Below are positions 8,939-18,107 of a stretch of 40,207 nt of DNA, piece by piece. The DNA comes from Caballeronia terrestris. Lineage in GTDB: Bacteria; Pseudomonadota; Gammaproteobacteria; Burkholderiales; Burkholderiaceae. The DNA lies in the NCBI RefSeq assembly GCF_001544515.1, contig NZ_FCOL02000047.1, positions 1 through 40,207 of the forward strand, written 5' to 3'. A program made the translations under genes and the position numbers. A model generated the notes under the pieces. The model ran no database searches and was not told the origin of the DNA. It saw only the letters and a list, made by a program, of their open reading frames with translations. Each line of letters begins with the position of its first letter. Position 1 is the stretch's first letter.

Positions 8939-10378
8939 TCAACGTAGCGGTGTTACACCATCGGCAACGCCAGCCGGCATGCAGATGTGCTTGATTTCCG
9001 TGAAGTCGGCGAGCGCGTCGTAGCCGTGCAGGCGGCCGAGACCGCTTTGCCGGTATCCGCCCGTTTCCGCTTCGGCAAAGAGCTTGTTGTGATCGTTGAT
9101 CCACACCGTGCCGTTGCGCAACGCGCGCGCGATCCGATAGGCGCGCGCGCCATCGTGCGTCCACACGCTCGCGGACAGCCCGAATACGGTGTCGTTGGCT
9201 TTCTCGATTGCTTGCGCTTCAGTGTCGAATGTCTCCAGCGTGACGAACGGTCCGAAGATTTCCTCCTGGCAGAAGAATCCTTTCGGGTCGCTGTGTTCGA
9301 CGAGCGTCGGCGACAGGAACGCATGCCCCGAGCGCTTGCCGCGCAGCAGTACGCGATCGGCTTCGTTGCAGGCACGGGCAATGGTTTGATCGACCGCGTC
9401 GCGCGTGGCCGCGTCGATTAGCGGACCGATGTCCATTGCCTCGTTGATGCCTTCGCCCACTTTCAGCGCTGCGAGCGCACGCGTCAGATGCTCGCGCATC
9501 TCGGCTGCTCGCCGGGCATGCACGAGCACGCGGCGCGCAGCAGTGCATTGCTGACCCGAGATGATCGTCGCGGCGCGTGCGATACGCGGCGCGATCGCGG
9601 CGACGTCCGCATCCTCGAAGACGACACAGCACGACTTGCCGCCGAGTTCCAGCGAGAGCTTCTTCATGCTTTCGGCGGCAGCGGCCATGATTTTCTTGCC
9701 CGTCGCGGTCGATCCGGTGAAACTCACCACGTCTACGTCATGCGACTCGACCAGCCGTTCGCCCGCCGCATAACCGACCTCGTTGACGAGGTTCACCGCG
9801 CCCTTCGGCAGCGTGGTCTGCTCGAAGCAGCGCAGCATGGCCGCGATGACCAGGGGGGTCTGCGCGGCCGCTTTGACGATTGCGGTGCAGCCAGCGGCGA
9901 GCGCCGGCGCGAGCGAGCGCACGAGCAACACCGCGGGCGCATTCCAGGGCACGAAGATGGCGGCGACGCCAGCGGCTTCGCGCAGCATCGTCGAGATCGT
10001 TCCCGGTTCGGGTTCCAGCACGTGCCCCGCGACGTGCCGAGCGAGTCCCGCGTAATAGCGCACTTCGGAAATCGCGCCTGCGATCTCGCCACGCGATTGC
10101 GCGATCGTCTTGCCGTTTTCGCGCGTGAGGAGCGTCGCAAGCGGCTCGCGTTGCGCATCGAGTGCGCCGGCCCATGCGAGTAGCACGTCTTGACGCAGGC
10201 GCGCGTCCTGCGCCCACGTCGTGCGGTCGAACACCTGCCGTGCTGCGGCGATGGCCGCATCGGCCTCCGGTGCGCCGCCGTCGGCGAACTGGCCGATGCT
10301 TTCGCCGGTAGCGGGGTCGATGCTGTCGACGGACGGCATGCCGACCCATGCGCCGGCTATCCAGTGTGATGCGTTCAT
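8939..10378 (-). CDS. NAD(P)-dependent aldehyde dehydrogenase
   Basis: 479 residues, standard ALDH superfamily length. The oxyanion Asn is N146 in FVPWNAPAV, the general-base Glu is E244 in LELGGKS, and the catalytic nucleophile is C278 in SGQQCTAARR. The cofactor loop is FTGSTATGKKI. It oxidises an aldehyde to its acid. It overlaps the upstream LysR gene by ATGA, so the two form one operon divergent from the furan genes. From that context I infer a furfural, HMF or formylfuroate dehydrogenase supplying furan acids to the hmf pathway. The family itself is broad, so the substrate is inference. Confidence 0.9.
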   Translation of the reverse strand: MNASHWIAGAWVGMPSVDSIDPATGESIGQFADGGAPEADAAIAAARQVFDRTTWAQDARLRQDVLLAWAGALDAQREPLATLLTRENGKTIAQSRGEIAGAISEVRYYAGLARHVAGHVLEPEPGTISTMLREAAGVAAIFVPWNAPAVLLVRSLAPALAAGCTAIVKAAAQTPLVIAAMLRCFEQTTLPKGAVNLVNEVGYAAGERLVESHDVDVVSFTGSTATGKKIMAAAAESMKKLSLELGGKSCCVVFEDADVAAIAPRIARAATIISGQQCTAARRVLVHARRAAEMREHLTRALAALKVGEGINEAMDIGPLIDAATRDAVDQTIARACNEADRVLLRGKRSGHAFLSPTLVEHSDPKGFFCQEEIFGPFVTLETFDTEAQAIEKANDTVFGLSASVWTHDGARAYRIARALRNGTVWINDHNKLFAEAETGGYRQSGLGRLHGYDALADFTEIKHICMPAGVADGVTPLR

Positions 10379-11313
10379 ACGGTTTCCTTTGGGACAAGAG
10401 CGGCATTCATGCCGGATGCGTTCGACACGCGGTGCAGTTCGTCAGCGATGATTTCGATCAGCGCCTCGGCCGCAGCGGACAGTGGCCTGCGCGGATGACT
10501 CACGCGCACGATATGCCGCACGATGCGCGGCGCGAGAATCGGATGGGCTCGCAGTGTCCCACGCTGAACGGCCCGACCGACGGCGATGCGCGGCAAAATC
10601 GTGGCAAAGCGGGTGCTCTCGACGAGCTTCACGATCGTGCTGAGCACGTCGATTTCAAAGCGCGGCGCCAGCAGCACGTCTTCGTGCTGCGCAGCGGTAT
10701 CGAGCACGCCGCGCAAGCCGTGGCGCTTGGTCGGCAAGACGAGTTCGAGTTCGGGCAACTGCGCGAGCTCGATCGTGTGCGGTAGGTCAGGGCCGTGCTC
10801 GACGCTCGTCGCCAGCACCATTTCTTCATCGAGCAGCGTCTGCGAATCGAGAGACAGGCGCGAGCGCGGCTTGTTGATGAGGGCCGCATCGAGTTGCCCG
10901 CCTGCGACCCAGTCAATGAAGGTCGCGCTGAAACCGTCCGCCACCGTCACTTCGACATGCGGATAGCGCGCATGAAAGCGCGAAAGCGAATCGGCAAGCA
11001 CACTCTCCGTCACTGATGCGATGAGCCCGATGCTCACGTGCCCCGTTACGACTTCGTCGCGCTGCTGAAGCTGCTGCCGCGCGTGCGCGAGGTCGCGCAT
11101 GATCGGAAGGAAGAGGCGATACATCAGGCGTCCGGCGGCGGTCGGCGCCATACCGTGCGCGCCGCGCTCAAACAATTGCTGATGCAGCTCTTCCTCCAGC
11201 TTCGCGATCTGCATGCTGAGCGCAGGCTGCACGATGTTCAGTCGTTTGGCCGCACGCGTGACGGATCCGTCCTCGAAGAGCGCGATGAAGTACTGGATTT
11301 GCTTGAGGTCCAT
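10375..11313 (-). CDS. LysR-type regulator of the furan genes (HmfR-like)
   Basis: 312-residue LysR-type regulator. It has an N-terminal winged helix-turn-helix (residues about 1-60; MDLKQIQYFIALFEDGSVTR then AAKRLNIVQPALSMQIAKLE) and a C-terminal type-2 periplasmic-binding-like effector domain. It is divergent from hmfF with 298 bases between the starts, the classic arrangement for a LysR protein controlling the opposing operon and itself. It also leads its own operon with the aldehyde dehydrogenase. It is clearly paralogous to the LysR gene at 24478-25398: the first 36 residues are identical and the rest aligns almost without gaps. The effector is probably a furan acid or its CoA ester, by analogy with HmfR proteins of Cupriavidus basilensis. 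Confidence 0.9.
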   Translation of the reverse strand: MDLKQIQYFIALFEDGSVTRAAKRLNIVQPALSMQIAKLEEELHQQLFERGAHGMAPTAAGRLMYRLFLPIMRDLAHARQQLQQRDEVVTGHVSIGLIASVTESVLADSLSRFHARYPHVEVTVADGFSATFIDWVAGGQLDAALINKPRSRLSLDSQTLLDEEMVLATSVEHGPDLPHTIELAQLPELELVLPTKRHGLRGVLDTAAQHEDVLLAPRFEIDVLSTIVKLVESTRFATILPRIAVGRAVQRGTLRAHPILAPRIVRHIVRVSHPRRPLSAAAEALIEIIADELHRVSNASGMNAALVPKETV

Positions 11314-11611
11314 TTTCGTTTCAATAGGCTATCAGCGAGTCTTATGGCGGCTGGCTACATTATCAGATTACGGCCGCAGGGCATCTTACAGGCCACTTCC
11401 CTCCAAGCACTCGCGTGCGTTACAGCGTCAGGGCTCTATTGATATAGTTCTGAAAGACCGGTGTCATCGGGGCTAACACTGATATCAACATTAATGATTC
11501 GAAACATCAAAAAACAGTATTAGAACTTATAACGCGATCTCGCTACGCTTCATTTCAGCCCTTGCAGCGGTGCTTTAGCCGGAAAACGCAAGGGACTTGA
11601 TGGAGACGCAG
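11314..11611. promoter_or_regulatory. Divergent control region between the LysR gene and hmfF
   Basis: A 298-base AT-rich stretch between divergent starts. Several dyads suit a LysR protein: CTAT-TGAT-ATAG at 11436-11447, the palindrome TGATATCA at 11480-11487 and CATTAATG at 11489-11496. TATCAG also appears twice near 11325-11375. I cannot tell which is the recognition site and which the activation site. No convincing -35 box is seen, as is common for LysR-activated promoters. Confidence 0.6.
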
Positions 11612-13114
11612 ATGAACACTCGCGATGCCGCGACGCACGGCACCTTTCCGACCCGGCCTCTTCCGTGGGCTTCGAATCGTTCAGAGACGGCAACGCTCAC
11701 GCTGCGCGACTGGCTCGCGCATCTCGCGAAGACCAGCCGCTTGGCGACCATCGACCGGCCGGTTGCGCTCGAGCACGAACTCGCCGCGATCGCCAAACGG
11801 CTCGACGGCACGCAGGCCGCTTTCTTCACGCAACCCGGCGGCAAGGACGTTCCGGTCGTCTCCGGCTTTATGTCGAAGCGCGGCTGGATTGCGGAAGCGA
11901 TGGGCGTCGAGGAATCGGGCCTGCTCGCGCGCTTTTCGGCGGCGGCCGCGCAGCCGCTCGCATCCAGGGTAGTCGATCGGGCGGACGCACCCTGTCAGCA
12001 GATCGTTCATACGAATGGCGTCGACCTGCACGCACTGCTGCCCATTCCCACGCACAGCGAACATGACAACGGCCCGTACATCACAGCGGGTCTTGTCATC
12101 GCGCGCAATCCGCGCACCGGCGTGCAGAACGTGTCGATCAACCGCATCCAGGTGCACGGCCCCGACCGCATGGCGATCCTGCTGCTGCCGCGCCACCTGT
12201 ACGCGTTCCAGAAAGCCGCCGAGGAAGCGGGCGATGCGCTCGACGTTGCGGTCGCCATCGGCGTCGATCCGCTGACGATGCTCGCCTCCCAGGCGATCAC
12301 GCCGATCGATCACGACGAGCTGGAAATCGCGGGCGCGCTGCATGGCGCGCCACTGCCGGTCGTGAAGTGCGTAACGAGCAATGTGCATGTGCCGGCGTTC
12401 GCGGAGATCGTCGTCGAAGGGCGCATCCTGCCGAACGTGCGCGAGCCGGAAGGTCCGTTCGGCGAATTCCCGAAGTACTACAGCGCAAAGGAAGCGCGCG
12501 AGGTGATCGAAGTGACGGCGCTCACGCATCGCCGCGATCCGGTCTTTCATACGATCGTCCCCGCCGAGATGGAGCACTTGCTACTCGGCGCGATTCCGCG
12601 TGAAGCGACGCTGCTCGCGCATCTGCAACGCAGCCATCCGGGCGTCACGGACGTGCATCTGTCGGTGGGCGGTGTGTGCCGCTATCACCTCTGGGTGCAG
12701 TTCGACAAGAAGCGCGAAGGCGAAGCGAAGAATGTGATCCTGTGCGCGTTCGGCGCGCATTACGACATCAAGCAGGTCGTCGTCGTCGATACCGATGTGG
12801 ACGTGCACGATCCCGCCGAAATCGAGTGGGCAATCGCAACGCGCTTCCAGGCGGATCGCGATCTCGTCGTGATCGAGGGGGCGCAGGGTTCGCCGCTCGA
12901 TCCGTCCACGACTGTCGACCAACCGGCGGCCGCGCCGCCGCATCTGCAAGGTGTGAGCGCCAAGATGGGTCTTGACGCGACGCGGCCCGTGGTCTACCCG
13001 GAGCATGTTTTTACGCGCGTTCGCATTCCGGGCCAGGACACGGTCGATCTCGCCGCACTCGTCGCCGCGGACAACGCCGCATTCGACGCCTACCTGAGCC
13101 GCGATCATGGCTGA
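11612..13114 (+). CDS. hmfF: UbiD-family decarboxylase, likely 2,5-furandicarboxylate decarboxylase
   Basis: 500-residue UbiD-type (de)carboxylase that uses prenylated FMN. The catalytic triad of the family is visible: Arg178 in SINRIQV, and Glu280 and Glu285 in EGPFGEFPKYY. In the furan pathway known from Cupriavidus basilensis, HmfF with HmfG converts 2,5-furandicarboxylate to 2-furoate. The ATG at 11612 is preferred because GGAGA lies 5 nt upstream; ATG 11600 and TTG 11597 are in-frame alternatives. It overlaps hmfG by 8 nt and leads the operon. Its place next to a UbiX gene and furoyl-CoA genes supports the furan role over ferulate or ubiquinone-type UbiD functions. Confidence 0.85.
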   Translation: MNTRDAATHGTFPTRPLPWASNRSETATLTLRDWLAHLAKTSRLATIDRPVALEHELAAIAKRLDGTQAAFFTQPGGKDVPVVSGFMSKRGWIAEAMGVEESGLLARFSAAAAQPLASRVVDRADAPCQQIVHTNGVDLHALLPIPTHSEHDNGPYITAGLVIARNPRTGVQNVSINRIQVHGPDRMAILLLPRHLYAFQKAAEEAGDALDVAVAIGVDPLTMLASQAITPIDHDELEIAGALHGAPLPVVKCVTSNVHVPAFAEIVVEGRILPNVREPEGPFGEFPKYYSAKEAREVIEVTALTHRRDPVFHTIVPAEMEHLLLGAIPREATLLAHLQRSHPGVTDVHLSVGGVCRYHLWVQFDKKREGEAKNVILCAFGAHYDIKQVVVVDTDVDVHDPAEIEWAIATRFQADRDLVVIEGAQGSPLDPSTTVDQPAAAPPHLQGVSAKMGLDATRPVVYPEHVFTRVRIPGQDTVDLAALVAADNAAFDAYLSRDHG

Positions 13115-13727
13115 GCGCAACAAGTCGCGCATCGTCGTCGGCATCTCGGGCGCGAGCGGCGCGGCGATCGGCGTGCGCCTGCTCGCTGCATTGCGCCGGC
13201 TCGGCACGCACGAGACGCACCTGATCGTGTCGGCTTCGGGCGCCGTGACAGCCGCGCAGGAGCTCGGACTCGGACGCGGCGACCTCGTTGCGCTCGCAGA
13301 CGTCGTGCATAACGTGCGCGACATCGGCGCGGCGGTGGCGAGCGGCTCGTTCCTGACGGACGGCATGGTGATTGCTCCATGCTCGATGAAAACGCTTGCG
13401 GGCGTCGCGAACGGCTTCGCCGACAACCTGCTCACGCGCACCGCCGATGTGATGCTCAAGGAGCGCCGCCGCCTCGTGCTAGTGGCGCGAGAAACGCCGC
13501 TCAACCTCGCGCATCTGCGCAACATGATGCTCGCGACCGAGATGGGCGCGATCGTGATGCCGCCGGTGCCCGCGTTCTACGCGCATCCGAAGACGATCGA
13601 CGACGTGGTCGATCACACCGTCGGCCGCATTCTGGATCTGTTCGGCATCGAACATGGCGAGATCGCGCGGCGCTGGAGCGGCCTCGCGGACGAGTTCGCG
13701 AGCCGAGACGAAGGAGCCGCGTCATGA
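13107..13727 (+). CDS. hmfG: UbiX-like flavin prenyltransferase
   Basis: 206 residues, typical UbiX length. The Rossmann-like FMN-binding start RIVVGISGASGAAIGVRL (residues about 8-25), the PCSMKTLAGVANGFADNLL segment (two family blocks) and the late MPPVPAFYAHPKTIDD loop are all present. UbiX joins a dimethylallyl group to FMN to make the prenylated FMN that UbiD enzymes need. Its pairing with hmfF, with 8-nt overlap upstream and ATGA overlap with hmfA downstream, indicates a dedicated cofactor supplier for the furandicarboxylate decarboxylase. Confidence 0.92.
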   Translation: MAERNKSRIVVGISGASGAAIGVRLLAALRRLGTHETHLIVSASGAVTAAQELGLGRGDLVALADVVHNVRDIGAAVASGSFLTDGMVIAPCSMKTLAGVANGFADNLLTRTADVMLKERRRLVLVARETPLNLAHLRNMMLATEMGAIVMPPVPAFYAHPKTIDDVVDHTVGRILDLFGIEHGEIARRWSGLADEFASRDEGAAS

Positions 13728-16700
13728 ACCAGCGTGAGCCCGCTTTCGCAAACATCGACGCAGGCGCGGAGCAGGAGCCGCTTGCGAAGCGCCACGTCGG
13801 CCGCTCGATGCAGCGCCTCGAAGATCCCGCGATCCTGACCGGCCGCGGACGCTACGGCGACGACATCGCGGTGAAGCCCGGCACGCTGCACGCCGCCGTC
13901 CTGCGCTCGCCCCACGCGCACGCGGAGCTGGTCTCGATCGATGCGCAAGCCGCGTCGAAGCTGCCCGGCGTGCGCGCCGTCCTCACGCGTGACGACTTGC
14001 GCCCGTGGTCGCGGCCGTTTGTCGTTGGCGTGAAGTCGCCGATGGAACAATGGTCGCTCGCGATGGATCGCGTGCGTTATGTCGGCGAGCCTGTGGCGGT
14101 GGTGATGGCGGAATCGCGCGCGCTCGCCGAAGATGCGCTCGATCTCATCAAGGTCGACTACGCGATGCTTGATCCGGTCACGTCGATCGAGCAATCGATG
14201 AACGACGATGCGCCTGTCTTGCATGAACGCGTCGGCACGAACGTGATCAGCGACCGGCATTTCCGCTATGGCGATCCCGAAGCCGCGTTCGAAGCGGCGC
14301 CGCATCGCGTGAAGTTCGTCGCCCACTATCCGCGCAATACGTGTGCGCCGATCGAATGCGGCGTGGTGATCGCGGAGTATCTGTCGGGCGACGAGGGCTA
14401 CGACGTCACCTCGAATTTCATGGGACCGTTCTCGCTGCACGCCGTGATGGCGATGGCGCTCAACGTGCCGGCGAATCGTCTGCGTCACAAGGCGCCGCGC
14501 GATTCGGGCGGCAGCTTCGGCGTGAAGCAGGCGGTGTTTCCGTATGTCGTGCTGATGTGCCTCGCGTCGCGCAAGGCGGGCGCGCCGGTGAAGTGGGTCG
14601 AGGACCGGCTGGAGCACCTGAGCGCTGCAACGTCGGCCACCGCGCGCTTCTCGACGATCGAAGCCGCCGTCGAAAACGACGGACGCATCACCGCGCTTTC
14701 CTACGATCAGCTCGAAGATGTCGGCGGCTACGTGCGCGCGCCGGAACCCGCGACCTTCTACCGAATGCACGGCTGCCTGACGGGCGCGTATGCCATCGAC
14801 CACCTCGTCGTGCGCAACCGCGTCGTGCTGACCAACAAGACGCCGACCGGGCTCGTGCGCGGCTTCGGCGGCCCGCAAGTCTACTTCGCGCTCGAACGGC
14901 TGATGCAGCGCATCGCGATCGAATTGAAGCTCGACGTGCTGGACGTGTATCGCCGCAACTTCGTTCCCGCCGATGCGTTTCCGTATCGCGCGGCAGCGGG
15001 CGCGTTGCTCGACTCGGGCAACTATCAGGAAGCGTTGCGCCGCTCGCTCGCGGACGGCGGCTATGACGAACTCGTCGCGCGGCGCGAGGCGGCGCGCAAC
15101 GAAGGGCGGTTGTACGGCATCGGCTTCGCGGCGATCGTCGAGCCTTCCGTGTCGAACATGGGCTACATCACGACCGTGATGCCCGCCGACGCGCGCAGGA
15201 AAGCCGGGCCCAAGAACGGCGCGATCGCAAGCGCGACGGTGAGCGTCGATCTGCTCGGCGGCGTGGTCGTGACGGTGGCGTCGACGCCGGCGGGGCAGGG
15301 ACACATGACGGTCTGCGCGCAAGTCGTGGCGGATGTGCTCGGGCTCGATCCGAAAGACATCGTCGTGAACGTCGAGTTCGACACGCACAAGGACGCGTGG
15401 TCCGTCGCGTCGGGCAATTATTCGAGCCGCTTTGCGGGCGCCGTGGCGGGCACCGTGCATCTCGCCGCAATGCGGGTGCGCGACAAACTCTCGCGCATCG
15501 TCGCGAAGCAGTTCGGCTGCGCACCGCAAGATGTCTGCTTCGATGCCGCGCGCATTTATCCGAAGGGCGCCGAGGATCGCGCACTGCTGTTTCCGCGTGT
15601 TGCGAGCAACGCACCGCATTGGGCGCCCGCGCTCCTGCCCGAAGGCGAGGAACCGGGCTTGCGCGAGACCGTATTCTGGACGCCGCCGAACATGGAAGCG
15701 CCCGACGAGAACGATCGCATCAACACGTCGGCGGCCTATGGATTCGCTTTCGATATGTGCGGCGTCGAAGTGGATCGCGCGACGGGTCGCGTGCGCATCG
15801 ACCGCTACGTGACCGCGCACGATGCCGGCACGCTGCTGAACCCCGCACTCGCCGACGGCCAGATTCGCGGTGCGTTCGCGCAAGGACTCGGCGCGGCGTT
15901 GATGGAAGAGTTCCGCTATGGCGCGGACGGCAGCTTCCAGTCCGGCACGCTCGCCGACTACCTGATGCCGACGACCTGCGAAGTGCCCGATCCGCTCATC
16001 GTGCATCTGGAGACGCCGTCGCCGTTCACGCCGCTCGGCGCGAAGGGTCTCGGCGAGGGTAACAACATGAGCACGCCGCCGTGCATCGCAAATGCTGTCG
16101 CGGATGCGCTTGGCGTCGACGATATTCGCCTGCCGCTGACGCCCGCGAAAGTGATGGCGCTGATCGGCATCGACGATCCGGAGCCGTCGCGGCCCGAACT
16201 GCGCGACGCACCCTCGAAGAAGCCCGCGACGCCGGGCGGCAAGGCGCTGACGGCGCAAGGAACAGTCGATTTGCCCGCGACGCCCGAAGCGGTTTTCGCC
16301 GTCTTGCTGAACCCGCAAGCGCTCGCGAAGGTCATCCCCGGCTGCCATGCGCTCGAAGAGACTGCGCCGAACCAGTATCGCGCGGATGTGACGGTCGGCG
16401 TCGGCATGATCAAGGCGCGCTTCGAGGCTCGGATCGGCTTGTCGGAGATCGACGCGCCGCATCGGCTGCGCCTTGCGGGCGCGGGTATCTCGCCGCTCGG
16501 CAGTGCGCGCGGCAACGGGCTCGTCGAACTCACGCCGACAGACCACGGCACGCGGCTTTCATACGACTACGAAGCGCAGGTGTCGGGCAAGGTCGCGGCG
16601 GTCGGCGGACGCATGCTCGAAGGCGCGGCAAAGGTCGTGCTGAAGCAACTCTTCGAATCGCTCGGGCGACAGGCCGCCGGCAAGTCCGTGCAGGCGGGAG

Positions 16701-16747
16701 GATCGTGGATCACACGCCTCTTCGCACGCTTCAGGAGACATTCATGA
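13724..16747 (+). CDS. hmfA: 2-Furoyl-CoA dehydrogenase, molybdopterin subunit fused to a CoxG/SRPBCC domain
   Basis: 1007-residue molybdenum hydroxylase large subunit of the xanthine dehydrogenase/CoxL type. The a/b hammerhead domain lies at about residues 22-140. Mo-cofactor segments include DSGGSFGVKQAVFPY, RGFGGPQVYFALERL (near 378) and the active-site glutamate in KGLGEGNN (near 775). From about residue 840 a second domain begins (TVDLPATPEAVFAVL), matching CoxG/SRPBCC proteins that usually stand alone and help mature CO dehydrogenase. In the known pathway HmfABC hydroxylates 2-furoyl-CoA at C5. I chose the ATG at 13724, which overlaps the hmfG stop as ATGA; the frame is open further upstream but only within hmfG. 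It overlaps hmfB by ATGA. Confidence 0.9.
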   Translation: MNQREPAFANIDAGAEQEPLAKRHVGRSMQRLEDPAILTGRGRYGDDIAVKPGTLHAAVLRSPHAHAELVSIDAQAASKLPGVRAVLTRDDLRPWSRPFVVGVKSPMEQWSLAMDRVRYVGEPVAVVMAESRALAEDALDLIKVDYAMLDPVTSIEQSMNDDAPVLHERVGTNVISDRHFRYGDPEAAFEAAPHRVKFVAHYPRNTCAPIECGVVIAEYLSGDEGYDVTSNFMGPFSLHAVMAMALNVPANRLRHKAPRDSGGSFGVKQAVFPYVVLMCLASRKAGAPVKWVEDRLEHLSAATSATARFSTIEAAVENDGRITALSYDQLEDVGGYVRAPEPATFYRMHGCLTGAYAIDHLVVRNRVVLTNKTPTGLVRGFGGPQVYFALERLMQRIAIELKLDVLDVYRRNFVPADAFPYRAAAGALLDSGNYQEALRRSLADGGYDELVARREAARNEGRLYGIGFAAIVEPSVSNMGYITTVMPADARRKAGPKNGAIASATVSVDLLGGVVVTVASTPAGQGHMTVCAQVVADVLGLDPKDIVVNVEFDTHKDAWSVASGNYSSRFAGAVAGTVHLAAMRVRDKLSRIVAKQFGCAPQDVCFDAARIYPKGAEDRALLFPRVASNAPHWAPALLPEGEEPGLRETVFWTPPNMEAPDENDRINTSAAYGFAFDMCGVEVDRATGRVRIDRYVTAHDAGTLLNPALADGQIRGAFAQGLGAALMEEFRYGADGSFQSGTLADYLMPTTCEVPDPLIVHLETPSPFTPLGAKGLGEGNNMSTPPCIANAVADALGVDDIRLPLTPAKVMALIGIDDPEPSRPELRDAPSKKPATPGGKALTAQGTVDLPATPEAVFAVLLNPQALAKVIPGCHALEETAPNQYRADVTVGVGMIKARFEARIGLSEIDAPHRLRLAGAGISPLGSARGNGLVELTPTDHGTRLSYDYEAQVSGKVAAVGGRMLEGAAKVVLKQLFESLGRQAAGKSVQAGGSWITRLFARFRRHS

Positions 16748-17565
16748 AACCGGCGCCGTTCGATTATTTGCGCGCCATGACGACGCACGATGCGCTCGGC
16801 GCACTCGCCGAATTCGGCGAGGACGCGCGCGTGCTCGCGGGCGGCCAGTCGCTGATGGCGGTGCTCAACATGCGGCTCGCGCAACCGCGCGTGCTCGTCG
16901 ACATCTCGCGAACCGAAGAGTTGAACGCGGTCCACGTCGACGACAAAGCGGGCCAACTGGTCGTGAGCGCGGCGGCGACGCAAGGCAGCGTCGAATGGCG
17001 CAAGACCCTGCGCGACGAAGTGCCGATGCTCGCGCTGGCGTTCCCGCACATCTCGCATTTCCAGATCCGCAATCGCGGGACGGTGTGCGGTTCGATCGCG
17101 CATGCGGACCCGAGCGCGGAACTGCCGCTCGTGCTCGCGGCGCTCGGCGGCGATGTCACATTGCGCTCGAAGAAGAAAAAGCGCGTGCTCGCTGCGCAGG
17201 ACTTTTTCCAGGGCATGTTGATGACCGCGCGCGAGCCGGATGAACTCGTCGAGTCCGTGAGCTTCCCGCTAAGGAAGCCGGGCGAGCGCTACGCGTTCAC
17301 CGAATTCTCCGCGCGTCACGGCGACTTCGCGATGGTCGCGTGCGCGGCGATCGTGACGGACGACGCGATCCGCATCGCGGTGGGCGGCGTCGCGGACCGG
17401 CCGATGGTCGAACGCTGGCCGCGCCTCTCAGGCGACGACCTGCGCGGTGCACTGAACGATTTGAGCTGGCAGTTGGGCGCGCAGGACGACGCCCACATCA
17501 GCGCGAAATACCGCCGGCATCTGGTCCGGCAACTCGGATGGCGCGTGATCGAGGAGGCGAAGTGA
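16744..17565 (+). CDS. hmfB: 2-Furoyl-CoA dehydrogenase, FAD subunit
   Basis: 273 residues, the normal size of the FAD (medium, CoxM-like) subunit of molybdenum hydroxylases. FAD-binding motifs are ARVLAGGQSLMAVLNMRLA near residue 30 and the RNRGTVCGSIAHADPSAELP loop near 110-130. It carries electrons from the 2Fe-2S subunit (hmfC) to the acceptor. It starts on the ATGA overlap with hmfA, after GGAGA about 8 nt upstream, and overlaps hmfC by GTGA. The three subunits lie in the order large-medium-small, as in the described hmfABC set. Confidence 0.92.
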   Translation: MKPAPFDYLRAMTTHDALGALAEFGEDARVLAGGQSLMAVLNMRLAQPRVLVDISRTEELNAVHVDDKAGQLVVSAAATQGSVEWRKTLRDEVPMLALAFPHISHFQIRNRGTVCGSIAHADPSAELPLVLAALGGDVTLRSKKKKRVLAAQDFFQGMLMTAREPDELVESVSFPLRKPGERYAFTEFSARHGDFAMVACAAIVTDDAIRIAVGGVADRPMVERWPRLSGDDLRGALNDLSWQLGAQDDAHISAKYRRHLVRQLGWRVIEEAK

Positions 17566-18107
17566 GCAAGACATCGATGAACATCATGCGGCAAGGCGAA
17601 GCGCAGCACATTACGCTAACGCTCAACGGCCGCGAACGAAGCGGTCATTGCGAACCGCGCGAACTGCTATCGGACTTCATCCGGCACGAACTCGGGGCGA
17701 CCGGCACGCACGTCGGCTGCGAGCATGGCGTGTGTGGCGCGTGCACGGTCCACATCGACGGCGTCGCGGCGCGCTCGTGTCTGATGCTCGCGGTGCAGGT
17801 GCACGGAAGGCGTGTCGATACAGTCGAGGGTCTCGCTCCCGACCAGACGCTCGGCGACTTGCAGCAGGCGTTTCAGCGGCATCACGCGCTGCAGTGCGGT
17901 TTCTGCACGGCGGGCATTCTGATGTCGTGCGCAGACTATCTGCAACGCGTGCCCGACCCGAGCGAGGAACAGGTGCGCGAGATGCTCTCGGGGCACATCT
18001 GCCGATGTACGGGCTATACGCCGATCGTCAAAGCGGTGCTCGACGTGGCGGCGCGCCGCAATGGTCGCATTGGCAGCGAACAAGGCGAGGAGGTCGAGCA
18101 TGCTTGA
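17562..18107 (+). CDS. hmfC: 2-Furoyl-CoA dehydrogenase, 2Fe-2S subunit
   Basis: 181-residue small (CoxS-like) subunit with two [2Fe-2S] clusters. The plant-type ferredoxin cluster is CEHGVCGACTVHIDGVAARS followed by C. The second, all-helical cluster is built from CGFC and the later CRC in GHICRCTGYTPIV. The GTG start at 17562 is chosen because GAGGAGG lies 4 nt upstream and it forms the GTGA overlap with hmfB. The N-terminus is about 15 residues longer than many homologues, so ATG 17577 or 17586 are alternatives. It overlaps hmfD by 8 nt. It relays electrons from the molybdenum site to the FAD subunit. Confidence 0.92.
   Translation: MSKTSMNIMRQGEAQHITLTLNGRERSGHCEPRELLSDFIRHELGATGTHVGCEHGVCGACTVHIDGVAARSCLMLAVQVHGRRVDTVEGLAPDQTLGDLQQAFQRHHALQCGFCTAGILMSCADYLQRVPDPSEEQVREMLSGHICRCTGYTPIVKAVLDVAARRNGRIGSEQGEEVEHA

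Noticed and set aside
13379..13723. Upstream extension of the hmfA frame inside hmfG
   Set aside because: The frame is open only because it mirrors hmfG; the ATGA overlap at 13724 and the conserved N-terminus mark the true start.
13613..16546. A 977-codon open frame on the minus strand opposite hmfA
   Set aside because: It is a high-GC mirror of a gene with clear molybdenum-hydroxylase motifs; its Arg/His-rich product has no domain pattern and no ribosome site.
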